The notes beneath the pieces are model-generated. The model worked only from the letters and a program-made list of their open reading frames with translations. It was not told the origin of the DNA and searched no databases. This document shows positions 1-8,949 of a DNA stretch of 64,000 nucleotides, in pieces. Origin of the DNA: Pararhizobium antarcticum (GTDB taxonomy: Bacteria > Pseudomonadota > Alphaproteobacteria > Rhizobiales > Rhizobiaceae); the NCBI RefSeq assembly GCF_001885585.1, contig NZ_LSRP01000118.1, positions 1-64,000 on the forward strand. Reading direction: 5' to 3'. The first letter of the stretch is position 1, and each line of letters opens with the position of its first letter. Made by a program: the position numbers and the translations under genes.

Positions 1-48
1 TTACTTATGTTCTCGAGGTGGCGATTGGCAGGCGATAGCGACCTGCAG

Positions 49-948
49 TCAGGCCAGCAGGTGGCTGTCGCCGCGAAGGGTTTCCATGAGCCTCTCGCGT
101 CCACCTGGTTTCCAGCCCAGTGCGCCGATCTTGCAGGTGTTCATGACATTATAGGCCGAGGTGTCCGCCGCATCTGGCAGGGGATGCGGACAGTGCGTCT
201 GCTGCTGCAGCGGCGCAAGAATCGTGCGGTTGTCGATCAAAACATCGGAAACATTGAAGGTTTCGCCGCTGATCCGGATGGCATCGGTCTCCAGCATCAG
301 CCGGACCGCTTTGCCGACATCGTCGCCGTGGACCTCGGTACCGACGCGGGGTTGTATCACCGTGCCTGCCAGATAGTCGTCGATCAGGCTCTGCCATTTG
401 TGCGGCTGTCCCGGCCGGCCAGGCCCGTAGACACCGGTGACACGCAGGCTGGCCGTGACGAAGCCATGGCCACAGAGTGAAAGCAGCGAGCGCTCTCCGT
501 GGAGCTTGACGGTCCCGTAGAGCGTATCGGGTTTGCAGGTCAAATCTTCCGTCAGCATCATGCCGGGTGGTTGCGTGCCGTAGGCGGCGCGGCTTGAGAG
601 GAAGCAGGTCCGGCGCACGCCGGCATCTTTCGCCGCTTCGAAAAGCCGGACGGTTCCATCCAGGTTCCTCGCATGAAACCCTTGCGGATCGTTGCCTTCG
701 CCGCCGCGATAGCGACCCGGCAGGTGGTCGAAGGCGGCGTGGACAAAATAGTAGATGTTGTCGAACGCCTCGATCTGGTCCGCGTCCGGATCAAGGGAAA
801 GCGGCACGAAGGCGACAGGCTTTGAGAACAGGGCGGCGGCTGGCGGCGTGCGCCCCGCCACGGTCACCTTGTAGCCGCTGGCCAGCAGATGCTCGACGAT
901 GAAGCGGCCGACAATACCGGTCCCTCCGGATACAAGAACGCGTGTCAT
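49..948 (-). CDS. sqdC: SqdC-like NAD(P)-dependent epimerase/reductase, sulfolipid operon
   Basis: A 299-aa extended short-chain dehydrogenase. The N-terminus carries the Rossmann GGTGIVG motif (residues 8-14), and an LYGTVK segment near residue 143 matches the catalytic YxxxK. It is the third gene of a minus-strand operon sqdB-sqdD-sqdC; its ATG overlaps the TAA of the upstream sqdD by one base. In Sinorhizobium the same order sqdB-sqdD-sqdC is required for sulfoquinovosyl diacylglycerol, and SqdC is thought to act as a reductase in that pathway, with an unclear exact step. The family and order are well supported. The symbol rests on synteny, since family membership alone would only say NAD-dependent epimerase/dehydratase. 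No gene is readable in bases 1-48. Confidence 0.78.
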   Translation of the reverse strand: MTRVLVSGGTGIVGRFIVEHLLASGYKVTVAGRTPPAAALFSKPVAFVPLSLDPDADQIEAFDNIYYFVHAAFDHLPGRYRGGEGNDPQGFHARNLDGTVRLFEAAKDAGVRRTCFLSSRAAYGTQPPGMMLTEDLTCKPDTLYGTVKLHGERSLLSLCGHGFVTASLRVTGVYGPGRPGQPHKWQSLIDDYLAGTVIQPRVGTEVHGDDVGKAVRLMLETDAIRISGETFNVSDVLIDNRTILAPLQQQTHCPHPLPDAADTSAYNVMNTCKIGALGWKPGGRERLMETLRGDSHLLA

Positions 949-1832
949 TATTTCCCTGAATCGGCTTTCTCTGAATTCGATCCCGCTGGATTGCTAAGCT
1001 CCGCCAGGGCCGGAACAGTCTCTCCTGTGAAGAAACCGTACCACAGATCGATCAGCGGCTGCAGTCTGTCTGCTTTCGGATGATCGTTCTCCCATGGTTT
1101 CTCATACTGGTAATGCAGGATGCTGATCGACGGCCAATCCCATAGTTCCGGCATGGTGAACCACACATACTGCAGCATGTTCATGGTGACCGGCAGGCCG
1201 TGCCATTCCGGGAAAAAGGACTGCAGAAAGGTCTGATCGGTGCGCGGCCAGAAGGCGTCGGGTACATCGAGACGCGCAAGCATCGCCTCGTAGGTGGCAA
1301 GCGATGGTTTGGCGACGAAAACGCCCGAGTTCAGGCGATGGAAATCGGCAAGGCTCTCGTAGACATTGGGCGCTGCGCAAAATTCCGGATAGTCGAAATA
1401 GCGGTCGATCGGTTTCAAGACCAGCGCGTCGGCATCGATGAAGATGCAGCGCTCATACTCGACGAGTTGCCAGAGCCTCAGCTTGCAGAAATTGTCGAGC
1501 AGCGAATGAAATGCAGGCTTGCGTCCCTTGCTGAACGGCGCGCGCGCATGCACGCTTTGGCGGGCATGCCGCTCGTTGAAGGCGTCGGACAGCGGCAGGA
1601 GATCCGTTTCGATCAACCGACATCCGAACATCTGCAACGGCCGCAGGTCGGCGGCCGATACGCCGCCGGTATGCAGGATGACGATGTCGGCCGTGGTTCC
1701 GGTGAGCCGGAGCGAGCGGGCGAGCGCCGTCGCACCTTTCGCGTAATCCGCATTCGTCACCAGGGTGACAAAGGCGTGTCTAGCCACTGTGCTCGACGAG
1801 GGCCCGTCGGAAGGCGTGTTGGTCAGGATCAT
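948..1832 (-). CDS. sqdD: SqdD glycosyltransferase (glycogenin-like, GT8 type)
   Basis: A 294-aa cytoplasmic glycosyltransferase. A DAD metal-binding motif lies in the segment CIFIDADALVLKP, and HYQYEKPW near the C-terminus resembles the H...KPW element of GT8/glycogenin enzymes. I chose the ATG at 1832 because it overlaps the sqdB stop as ATGA; the longer reading from 1898 would run into sqdB. In rhizobia SqdD is the transferase proposed to move sulfoquinovose from UDP-sulfoquinovose to diacylglycerol. Position between sqdB and sqdC makes this much more likely than a generic glycosyltransferase role. Confidence 0.82.
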   Translation of the reverse strand: MILTNTPSDGPSSSTVARHAFVTLVTNADYAKGATALARSLRLTGTTADIVILHTGGVSAADLRPLQMFGCRLIETDLLPLSDAFNERHARQSVHARAPFSKGRKPAFHSLLDNFCKLRLWQLVEYERCIFIDADALVLKPIDRYFDYPEFCAAPNVYESLADFHRLNSGVFVAKPSLATYEAMLARLDVPDAFWPRTDQTFLQSFFPEWHGLPVTMNMLQYVWFTMPELWDWPSISILHYQYEKPWENDHPKADRLQPLIDLWYGFFTGETVPALAELSNPAGSNSEKADSGK

Positions 1833-3049
1833 GACACCGATTTCAGGCGTTTTCCTTCCGGGTCGTGGTTGATCTTTGTCGCGATATCCTTGGTCCATGC
1901 GGACACCGCCGGAACCCGGCTTCGATCGACACGATAGGCGTATTTCCGAGCGACGTCGACAATCTCATCCAGCAGACCGTCCTTCAGCGTGATCGGATCA
2001 AGACCGAGCGCGCGGAACTTCTCGTTGCGCACGACCAGCTCGTTTTCGGCCGCTTCCTTGCGCGGGTTGGGCAGCCAGACGATCTCCGACCCGCTGATGC
2101 CGGCGATCATCTCGGCGAGATCGCGCACCCGGTGGGTCTCGGTCATCTGGTTGAAGATCTCGACCTTGGCGCCGCGCTTGGGTGGGTTCTTCAGCGCCAG
2201 ATCGATGCAGCGCACCGAATCCTGGATGTGGATGAAGGCCCGCGTCTGGCCGCCGGTGCCATGGACCGTCAGGGGATAGCCGATCGCCGCCTGGATCAGG
2301 AAACGGTTGAGCACCGTGCCGTAATCGCCGTCATAGTCGAAGCGGTTGATCAGTTGCGGGTGGCGCCGCGTCTGCTCGGTGTGCGTACCCCAGACGATGC
2401 CCTGATGCAGATCGGTGATCCGCAGGCTGTCGTTCTTGGCGTAAAACTGGAAGAGCAGTTGATCGAGGCACTTGGTCATGTGGTAGATCGAGCCGGGATT
2501 GGATGGATAGAGAATATCCTGGCTGACGGTCTCGCCGCTTGTCGTCTCTATGCCGACCGGGAGGTAGCCTTCCGGGATTGCTGCACCGATCGTCGAATAG
2601 CCGTAAACGCCCATGGTGCCCAAATGCACGAGATGGGCATCGAGGCCGATCTCGACCATGGCGTTCAAGAGGTTGTGCGTTGCGTTGACGTTGTTGTTGA
2701 CGGTGTAATTCTTGTGTCGGTCGCTCTTCATCGAATAGGGCGCGGCGCGCTGCTCGGCAAAATGGATGATCGCATCCGGGCGGTTTTCGGCGAGCCAGTT
2801 CTTCAGCAGCTCGTAGTCGCGCGCCAGATCGATCAGGTGGAAATGGATGCGCCGTCCGGTTTCCGCATGCCAGATGCGGGTGCGCTCCTGGATCGAGTCC
2901 ATCGGCGTCAGAGACTGGACACCGAGTTCGGTGTCGATCCAGCGCCGCGACAGATTGTCGAGAATGTGGATGTCATGGCCTGCATCGGACAGATGCAGGG
3001 CCGTGGGCCAGCCAACGAAACCATCACCGCCAAGGACAGCAATCTTCAT
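1829..3049 (-). CDS. sqdB: UDP-sulfoquinovose synthase SqdB
   Basis: A 406-aa extended SDR enzyme that converts UDP-glucose plus sulfite to UDP-sulfoquinovose, the head-group donor for plant-type sulfolipid. The start at 3049 gives MKIAVLGGDGFVGWPTAL, the usual SqdB N-terminus with an NAD-binding GGxGxxGW, and has AGGAGA 8 bases upstream. Residues SRRW then follow the fingerprint, and a YHMTK segment provides the catalytic Tyr and Lys. Length matches the family (about 390-410). It is the first gene of sqdBDC and overlaps sqdD by 4 bases. The diagnostic N-terminus makes this a confident call. Confidence 0.94.
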   Translation of the reverse strand: MKIAVLGGDGFVGWPTALHLSDAGHDIHILDNLSRRWIDTELGVQSLTPMDSIQERTRIWHAETGRRIHFHLIDLARDYELLKNWLAENRPDAIIHFAEQRAAPYSMKSDRHKNYTVNNNVNATHNLLNAMVEIGLDAHLVHLGTMGVYGYSTIGAAIPEGYLPVGIETTSGETVSQDILYPSNPGSIYHMTKCLDQLLFQFYAKNDSLRITDLHQGIVWGTHTEQTRRHPQLINRFDYDGDYGTVLNRFLIQAAIGYPLTVHGTGGQTRAFIHIQDSVRCIDLALKNPPKRGAKVEIFNQMTETHRVRDLAEMIAGISGSEIVWLPNPRKEAAENELVVRNEKFRALGLDPITLKDGLLDEIVDVARKYAYRVDRSRVPAVSAWTKDIATKINHDPEGKRLKSVS

Positions 3050-3178
3050 ACGCGGTTCTCCTCTTGATCCGGGGAAATCATGGGAAGTTGATACGGCCGG
3101 AATGTGACAGGACGACAATGCTTGCCAAACGGCCCTTGTTCCGCCACAGCAAAAAGAAACACCGCATGGAGCCCCGGC

Positions 3179-3640
3179 ATGACCTTGATCGCGCTATCCG
3201 GCGAACTGACCGATACCGGACACCGGCTGATCCAGCGTGTCTATTACGAGGACACGGATTTTTCCGGCGTCGTCTACCACGCGCGTTACCTGCATTTCAT
3301 GGAGCGTGGCCGCACGGATTACCTGCGCCTTCTTGGCGTCGAGCAGGCGACGCTGGCAATCGAGGGCGATACGGAAGGGCTGGTTTTTGTGGTCCATCGC
3401 ATGGAGATCGATTTCAAGGGGCCGGCGCGGATGGACGATATCCTGACGGTCAACACAGCAACGGAAAAGGCAGGCGGTGCGAAGATGGTTCTGGAGCAGG
3501 AGATCCGCCGCGACGGAACGCTGTTGATCGCCGCCCGGGTGATCATCGCCGTGATCAATGCCAAGGGGCGCCCACGCCGCCTGCCGGAGGCGCTGGCCGC
3601 CCGGTTCCTCGGCTCAGGAACCGGCGTCAACAGCCTTTAG
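3179..3640 (+). CDS. ybgC: YbgC-family acyl-CoA thioesterase (Tol-Pal associated)
   Basis: A 153-aa hotdog-fold thioesterase. The segment YYEDTDFSGVVYHARYLHF contains the family catalytic Asp and the VYHxxY signature, followed by ERGRTDYLR. Members hydrolyse short-chain or phospholipid-linked acyl thioesters and usually sit just before tolQ. Here tolQ starts 4.5 kb further on, after the ku-ligD block, so the usual ybgC-tolQ junction is interrupted. The ATG at 3179 matches the family N-terminus; longer readings add only low-quality residues. The 3' end overlaps the convergent ligD stop by 27 bases. Confidence 0.88.
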   Translation: MTLIALSGELTDTGHRLIQRVYYEDTDFSGVVYHARYLHFMERGRTDYLRLLGVEQATLAIEGDTEGLVFVVHRMEIDFKGPARMDDILTVNTATEKAGGAKMVLEQEIRRDGTLLIAARVIIAVINAKGRPRRLPEALAARFLGSGTGVNSL

Positions 3641-6250
3641 CATCGCCTTGGTCAGGCCCTGTTTCCAATCGCGGGCCTCGGCCCATGGGTCGTCGGTCTC
3701 GAGCCGATCGAGGATGTCCGGGATCGCAAAGCCGTTGGCACTGTCGAGGGTCTCCAATTCATCCCATGAGACCGGGGTTGCCACCGGCCCGCCTGTACGG
3801 GCGCGGACCGAATAGGGGGCAACGGCAGTCGAGCCGCGTTCGTTGCGCAGCCAGTCGATGAAAATCCGGCCCTTGCGCTTCGCCTTCGACATGGTGGCGA
3901 TGTAGTTGTCCGGGTCGTTTTCGGAGATCTTGATGGCCAGTCCCCGGGCGAAGGCCTTGGCCGTCTCCCACGCTGCGCGGCGCGACAGGGGCACGATGAC
4001 ATGAATGCCCTTGCCGCCCGAGACCATGGCAACCGACTGAAGGCCGAGGTCTGACAGCCGGGCGCGGACGGCGCGGGCGGCGATCTTCACAGTGTCGAAG
4101 GAGACGCTTGGATCGGGATCAAGATCGAAGACGAGGCGATCCGCAGCGTCGAGCCTGTCGACGGTCGATCCCCAGATGTGGAATTCGATCGTGCCCATCT
4201 GGACCGCTGCAACCAGGCCCTTGGCGTCCTCGATATACAAATAGTTGGCCGTTTCGCCGTCAGACTCCTTGATGGGGACCTGTGCAATCTCGTCGAGGAA
4301 ACCGTCACCTGCGTGCTTCTGGTAAAAACATGCATGCTCCGGCCCCTGCGGGCAGCGCAGGATGGAGGCCGGATGGTGCGCGGCAAAGGGGAGCATGCGG
4401 TCCGCCACGACGCCGTAGTACCGGGCCAGATCGATCTTACTGATCGCAGGGTCGGAAAACAGCAGCCGATCGGCACTGGAGATCCGGATGCCGAGCACGT
4501 CGCCTTCCGCTTCGGTTTCCCTTTGCGCGGACTTTTTCGGTGTCGGCTTGGGGCTGGTGGGTTTTCTGGTCGGCCGGGCCCTGCCTGATCTTTCAGCAAC
4601 AGGCGATGTTTCCATGCGTTCCGGGGTCACGGTCGATGCCTCCTTGTCTTCGCGCAGTCCCTCGAAGGCACCGTGCCGGATGTGGCCGTCGTCGGTGAAT
4701 TCCGCAAAGTTGACCTCGGCAACCAGTTGCGGTGAAAGCCAGACGGCATTGCGCGCGATGGCAGCGGGAACCGTTTCGAACGGTGACGTCTTGCGCGCCA
4801 GTTTTCCGAACCGGCTGGCGAGGTCGGCCATCATGTCCTCGTCAAAGCCAGTGCCGACACGGCCCTGATAGACAAATGTTCCATTCTCATGGGCACCGAC
4901 GAGCAGCGACGCGAAGGCGCGGCCGCGTTTGTCGGAGGGGGAATAACCACCGATGACGAACTCCTGCCGTCGCGTGCATTTGACCTTGAGCCAGCTGCCC
5001 GTCCGGCCGTCCTTGTAGGCTGCATCCGCCCGCTTGGCGATGATGCCCTCCTGACCGGCCTTGCACATGGCGGCAAAGACTTTGTCGGCATTGCCGCGAA
5101 CATGCTCGCTGTAGCGGATCGTCGGATGGACCGGAAGCGTATCCAGAAGGGTCTTCAGGGCCGCCTTACGCTCGACCAGGGGCTGTTTGTGCAGATCCTT
5201 GCCATCGACATGCAGGAGGTCGAAGGCATAGAAGCGCGTCTGGCCGCCGGTTTTCAGGGCACGCTGCAAAGCCGAAAACGTCGATCCTTCCTGCGATGCC
5301 GCCACGGCCTCGCCATCAAGCAAGGCGCTGTCGCAGTCGAGTTGGGAAAAGGCATTCACGATGTCGGGAAATTTCTCGGTCCAATCGAGACCATTGCGGG
5401 TGAAGCAGGTGACGCCGTCTTTGCCGATGGAAACCTGCAGCCGGTAGCCGTCGAATTTTGCCTCGTTCAGCCAGTCGTCGCCTATGGGCGCGTCGGAAAC
5501 CAGTGTTGCCAGCTGCGGCTTGACGAAAGCGGGCGATCGTCCGCTGTGGCCTTTCGCGCGGGTGGCGGGCGGCGGCTCTGCTGCCACCGCGCCGGCCTTG
5601 ACGTTTTCCGCAGCACTCTTGCTGGATTGCCAGACATGGGCCGTCTGTTCACCTTTTCCGGCGGCGATCTCCTCCATCAGACGTCCAGTCCTGACGCTGG
5701 TGATCTCATTTGAAATCAGGCTCTCGCCATCCTCGTTGGCCGCGTCGTCATGTTCCTTGATCAGCAGCCAGTTTTCCCGTTTTTCGCCCTGTCGTGGCTT
5801 CATCCGGACCAGCGTCCAGCCACCGGACATGCGGCTTCCATGGACTTCGAATTTCAGCTTTCCCTCGCGCAGGCCTTCGTCCGGATCGTTGAGCGGCTGC
5901 CACCAGCCTGTATCCCAGAGCATGACGGTACCGCCGCCATACTGCTTTTTCGGGATCGTGCCTTCGAAATCGCCATAGGCGAGGGGGTGATCCTCGGTTC
6001 GGACCGCCAGCCGCTTGTCGTCGGGATTGATGCTTGGGCCGCGGGTCACGGCCCAGCTTTTGAGGACGCCCTTCCACTCGAGCCTGAAATCAAAGTGCAG
6101 GCGGGTGGCGGCGTGTTTCTGGACGAGAAACAGCTTGCCTGCCTTGCCCTTGCCTGCCTTACCTACGGCGGCAGCGCCCTTGGGCTCGCCCGTGCGGGTG
6201 AAATCGCGTTTGCGATTATACTCCGAAAGGTCGTCCAGCACCTTGGCCAT
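3614..6250 (-). CDS. ligD: Multifunctional ATP-dependent DNA ligase LigD (NHEJ)
   Basis: An 878-aa three-domain repair enzyme that processes and seals double-strand breaks with Ku. Domain order is phosphoesterase, ligase, polymerase. The phosphoesterase spans about residues 1-200, with KHAATRLHFDFRLEW and EDHPLAYGDFEG supplying its metal ligands. In the ligase domain the nucleotidyl Lys lies in EAKFDGYR at about residue 265. The primase-like polymerase starts near residue 590 and has a DLDPD metal motif. A low-complexity Pro/Lys/Thr linker near residue 550-580 joins ligase and polymerase. It follows ku by 8 bases, almost certainly in one operon, and its stop lies inside the convergent ybgC end. 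Confidence 0.96.
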   Translation of the reverse strand: MAKVLDDLSEYNRKRDFTRTGEPKGAAAVGKAGKGKAGKLFLVQKHAATRLHFDFRLEWKGVLKSWAVTRGPSINPDDKRLAVRTEDHPLAYGDFEGTIPKKQYGGGTVMLWDTGWWQPLNDPDEGLREGKLKFEVHGSRMSGGWTLVRMKPRQGEKRENWLLIKEHDDAANEDGESLISNEITSVRTGRLMEEIAAGKGEQTAHVWQSSKSAAENVKAGAVAAEPPPATRAKGHSGRSPAFVKPQLATLVSDAPIGDDWLNEAKFDGYRLQVSIGKDGVTCFTRNGLDWTEKFPDIVNAFSQLDCDSALLDGEAVAASQEGSTFSALQRALKTGGQTRFYAFDLLHVDGKDLHKQPLVERKAALKTLLDTLPVHPTIRYSEHVRGNADKVFAAMCKAGQEGIIAKRADAAYKDGRTGSWLKVKCTRRQEFVIGGYSPSDKRGRAFASLLVGAHENGTFVYQGRVGTGFDEDMMADLASRFGKLARKTSPFETVPAAIARNAVWLSPQLVAEVNFAEFTDDGHIRHGAFEGLREDKEASTVTPERMETSPVAERSGRARPTRKPTSPKPTPKKSAQRETEAEGDVLGIRISSADRLLFSDPAISKIDLARYYGVVADRMLPFAAHHPASILRCPQGPEHACFYQKHAGDGFLDEIAQVPIKESDGETANYLYIEDAKGLVAAVQMGTIEFHIWGSTVDRLDAADRLVFDLDPDPSVSFDTVKIAARAVRARLSDLGLQSVAMVSGGKGIHVIVPLSRRAAWETAKAFARGLAIKISENDPDNYIATMSKAKRKGRIFIDWLRNERGSTAVAPYSVRARTGGPVATPVSWDELETLDSANGFAIPDILDRLETDDPWAEARDWKQGLTKAMLKAVDAGS

Positions 6251-6258
6251 GGATCACC

Positions 6259-7128
6259 TCACGCGGATTTTTTCTTGCGGGTCGGGGAGGCGGCCTTCCT
6301 GGCTGCCGCGGGCTTTTGCGATGCCGTCTTGCCACCGCTGCTCTCAAGGCTTTTCTTCAGCGCAGACATGAGATCGATGACATTGTCCTTGTTGGTCTTT
6401 TCGTCATCGTTATCGTCTTCAACTGCGACCTTGCTCTTCTTGCCCTTGAGCTTTTTCTGGACGAGGTCTTTCAGGGCGGCGGAATAATTATCCTTGAAAG
6501 TCGTTGCATCGAACGGTGCCGTCTTGCGGTCGATCAGCGCTGTGGCAACCTCCAGCAGCTCCTTGTCCGGCGTCTGGCCGGACAGGCCGGAAAACATCGG
6601 ATCGGCCTTGCGCAACTCGTCGGCATAGTGGAGCGTTTCGAGCAGAAGGCCGTCACCGCATGGCTTGATCGCAGCGATGTATTCGCGCCCGCGCAATGTC
6701 AGCTGCCCCAGTCCCACCTTTCCCGATTTGCGCAGCGCGTCGCGAACCACGCGGTAGGCATCTTCGGCAAGATCGTCGGCCGGGACAAGATAATAGGGCT
6801 TGTCGTAGTAGATCGGGGAAATCTCGTTGCTATCGACGAACTGCACGAGTTCCAGCGTCTTCTTGGTTTCAAGCTTGACCGCATCGATCTCATCCGGATC
6901 GAGCAGCACGTATTTGCCATCCTCGTATTCGTAGCCCTTGACGATATCGTCCGTGTCCACCGGGCCGATGCCCGTGACCACCTTGTCGTAATGGACCGGC
7001 TTGCCGGATGGCTCGTGGATCTGGCGGAAGGAAAAACGGGCGCCGGTCTTGGTGGCGCTGAAAAGCTCGACCGGAATGGAGACCAGCGAAAGCCTCAATT
7101 GACCTTTCCAGAGTGCACGCGATGCCAT
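6259..7128 (-). CDS. ku: Ku DNA end-binding protein (NHEJ)
   Basis: A 289-aa bacterial Ku, the homodimeric ring that binds broken DNA ends and recruits LigD. The N-terminus MASRALWKGQLRLSLVSIPVEL is the standard family start, which is why I prefer 7128 over the in-frame ATG at 7152; AAGGACG precedes it. The core Ku beta-barrel occupies about residues 10-230. The C-terminus is a Lys/Ala-rich tail ending in TRKKKSA, the variable DNA- and LigD-contacting extension of bacterial Ku. It is transcribed with ligD. Confidence 0.96.
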   Translation of the reverse strand: MASRALWKGQLRLSLVSIPVELFSATKTGARFSFRQIHEPSGKPVHYDKVVTGIGPVDTDDIVKGYEYEDGKYVLLDPDEIDAVKLETKKTLELVQFVDSNEISPIYYDKPYYLVPADDLAEDAYRVVRDALRKSGKVGLGQLTLRGREYIAAIKPCGDGLLLETLHYADELRKADPMFSGLSGQTPDKELLEVATALIDRKTAPFDATTFKDNYSAALKDLVQKKLKGKKSKVAVEDDNDDEKTNKDNVIDLMSALKKSLESSGGKTASQKPAAARKAASPTRKKKSA

Positions 7129-7148
7129 CGGCCGTCCTTGTTTTGCGT

Positions 7149-7412
7149 TCAATGTTTGCGGGTATCGGCAGCGTTTTCGCCGGCCAGAATGCGCTCGAGC
7201 GTGGTTGTGTCATCGCTGGTGATCACAGGAACCGGGTCAGACGCCATGGCCTGGAGAACCTCCGCCGACAAGGCGCCGTTTTCGATCGACCATTCGAGCG
7301 CCTCACGCGTCTCGCGCTCGGCCTTCAGTTGCGCATAGAGCGCGAGGATCAGCCGATCCCGGTGATCGATCTGTTTGCCGCCATGCGTGTTTTTCGGTGC
7401 GATTTTACCCAT
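7149..7412 (-). CDS. Hypothetical 87-aa protein upstream of ku
   Basis: An 87-aa, mostly helical protein of unknown family. The ATG at 7412 gives MGKIAPKNTHGGKQIDHRD; the longer frame to 7499 runs across a terminator-like hairpin and is unlikely. The middle (about residues 20-50) is rich in Leu, Glu and Arg and suggests an amphipathic helix. It ends 20 bases before the ku start on the same strand, so it probably leads the ku-ligD transcript. No catalytic motif, signal peptide or membrane segment is visible. Function is not assigned. Confidence 0.55.
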   Translation of the reverse strand: MGKIAPKNTHGGKQIDHRDRLILALYAQLKAERETREALEWSIENGALSAEVLQAMASDPVPVITSDDTTTLERILAGENAADTRKH

Positions 7413-7476
7413 GCAGGCTGAACGCCGGAACCAGCCGAAGGTTCCAGTTCGTCGGCGCCCCGAGAAACATGACGCG

Positions 7477-7513
7477 CTCAAAACCCGGCCGCAGGGCACG
7501 ACCGGGTTTTGAG
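7477..7513 (-). terminator. Hairpin terminator after the Tyr-rich small gene
   Basis: Perfect 12-bp inverted repeat CTCAAAACCCGG / CCGGGTTTTGAG around a 13-base loop. It lies 40 bases past the stop of the minus-strand gene at 7554-7817. The symmetric TTTT means it could act in both directions. Confidence 0.7.
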
Positions 7514-7553
7514 GGTGGCCAATGAGGGAAGGGTAGTAAGATCGAGCGGCGGC

Positions 7554-7817
7554 TCAGTAGCCGTAAGTGTGACCGCTGCTGTGGCCGTAAGACGTGTTGC
7601 CGTAGCCATATTTGTTGGACTTGTGGGCGTAGCCCGAATTGCTGTGCTTCTTGTAATAGTGCTTGTGGCCGTAGCTCTTCTTGTAGCCGTAGGATTTGTG
7701 GCCGTAGCTGTTGGAATAGCCGTGGCTCTTGTAGCCATAGCCCCCCGCCTGCGACGGAGCGGCAAACGAGACGGCGGCGACAGTGGCGATGATGGCGGAG
7801 ATGATGAATGTGCGCAT
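7554..7817 (-). CDS. Small secreted Tyr/Gly/His/Lys-rich low-complexity protein
   Basis: An 87-aa precursor. Residues 1-24 (MRTFIISAIIATVAAVSFAAPSQA) are a clear Sec signal peptide ending in an AXA-type site. The 63-residue mature part uses only Gly, Tyr, Lys, Ser, His, Asn, Ala and Thr: 15 Tyr, many His and Lys, and no Asp, Glu or hydrophobic aliphatic residue except one Ala. Repeated units are GYGYKSHGY, YGHKSYGYKKSYGHK and similar. The start at 7817 was chosen because the signal peptide begins there. It should be exported, strongly basic and largely disordered. Functions such as metal binding, polysaccharide or surface adhesion are guesses. Translation is supported by the clean signal peptide and following terminator. 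Confidence 0.72.
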   Translation of the reverse strand: MRTFIISAIIATVAAVSFAAPSQAGGYGYKSHGYSNSYGHKSYGYKKSYGHKHYYKKHSNSGYAHKSNKYGYGNTSYGHSSGHTYGY

Positions 7818-8178
7818 GGGGTTATCCTTCGATCCGGGTTGATGATGAGGTCGTCTCATCCAGTGACCCGACAATGCCATGCCGTCTGGGACAGCGGTGT
7901 TTCGAAGGGAACAGGGTTCGTCATAGTGCGATTGCTGCGTTTGCTAACACTCTCTTAACCATAATGATGTCTTAATAGCCGTATTAGGGTTTTGTGCAGT
8001 GCACGTCATCCTTTGACCAAGATTGGCCGCAAGAAGGCAGGCAGGAAGCTTTACGATTAGCCTAGGGGCGATCAGCGGCAGCTGCCGGGTCAATTCTTGT
8101 AACAGTGACGTTTGAGCCACCCGGCGCAGAGCATGACATCGCTCTTGCCGGGCGTTTGGATTCGGGGACTTAGGAACG
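7818..8178. other. Intergenic region between the Tyr-rich gene and tolQ
   Basis: About 360 bases between divergent genes, expected to hold the promoters for both the small secreted protein and the tol operon. It is AT-richer than its surroundings near 7930-8000 and contains one CtrA-like element (7944-7960). No open reading frame there looks real. Confidence 0.5.
7944..7960. promoter_or_regulatory. Near-consensus CtrA-type box (CTAA-N7-TTAACC)
   Basis: CTAA (7944-7947), 7 bases, TTAACC (7955-7960). The known CtrA consensus is TTAA-N7-TTAAC, so this has one mismatch. It is 127 bases upstream of the secreted Tyr-rich gene and about 220 upstream of tolQ. Candidate only. Confidence 0.35.
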
Positions 8179-8895
8179 ATGGAACAGGTTGGATTGGCAG
8201 CAACGAGCGACGTGTCGCTTTGGTCGCTTTTCATGCAGGCGGGCTTCGTGGTGAAGCTTGTCATGCTCGGACTGATTGGTGCTTCGGTGTGGACCTGGGC
8301 CATCGTCGTCGACAAGATGCTGAAGTTCGGCAAGGTTCGCCGCCAGCTCGATGCCTTTGAACAGGTGTTCTGGTCAGGCCAGTCGCTGGAAGAACTGTAC
8401 CGGACATTGTCCGATCGCACGACATCGGGCATGGGTGCAATTTTCGTGTCCGCCATGCGCGAGTGGAAAAAGAGCTTCGAGCGCGGTGCCCGTTCGCCGA
8501 TCGGGCTACAGATGCGCATCGACCGGGCGATGGACGTGACCTTGTCGCGCGAAGCCGAAACGCTGGAAGCGCGCCTTGGATCGCTTGCCACCATCGGTTC
8601 TGCGGGGCCGTTTGTCGGACTGTTCGGAACGGTTGTCGGTATCATGACCTCGTTCCAGGCGATCGCCGGTTCAAAACAGACCAGTCTGGCGGTTGTCGCC
8701 CCCGGTATTGCCGAAGCGCTCCTCGCCACGGCGATTGGCCTGCTCGCCGCTATTCCGGCCGTTATCGCCTATAACAAGTTTTCCGCCGATGCCGGCAAGC
8801 TGACGGCTCGCATGGAAGGTTTCGCCGATGAATTCTCGGCCATTCTTTCGCGCCAGATCGATGAGAAGCTGCAGCCGCGCCAAGCTGCACAGTAA
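8179..8895 (+). CDS. tolQ: TolQ, proton-channel subunit of the Tol-Pal system
   Basis: A 238-aa inner-membrane protein of the MotA/TolQ/ExbB family. Three membrane segments are visible: about residues 20-45 (FVVKLVMLGLIGASVWTWAIVV), 135-165 (IGSAGPFVGLFGTVVGIM) and 180-200 (GIAEALLATAIGLLAAIPAVIAYN), with a large cytoplasmic loop between the first two. With TolR it forms the proton-driven stator that energises TolA during division. It starts the tolQRAB-pal-cpoB run; tolR begins 54 bases later. Confidence 0.96.
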   Translation: MEQVGLAATSDVSLWSLFMQAGFVVKLVMLGLIGASVWTWAIVVDKMLKFGKVRRQLDAFEQVFWSGQSLEELYRTLSDRTTSGMGAIFVSAMREWKKSFERGARSPIGLQMRIDRAMDVTLSREAETLEARLGSLATIGSAGPFVGLFGTVVGIMTSFQAIAGSKQTSLAVVAPGIAEALLATAIGLLAAIPAVIAYNKFSADAGKLTARMEGFADEFSAILSRQIDEKLQPRQAAQ

Positions 8896-8949
8896 CGGCA
8901 GCACAGCAGTAGTCGTGCAGCAGACGCCAGCGAAGACGGAGTAGAGACC

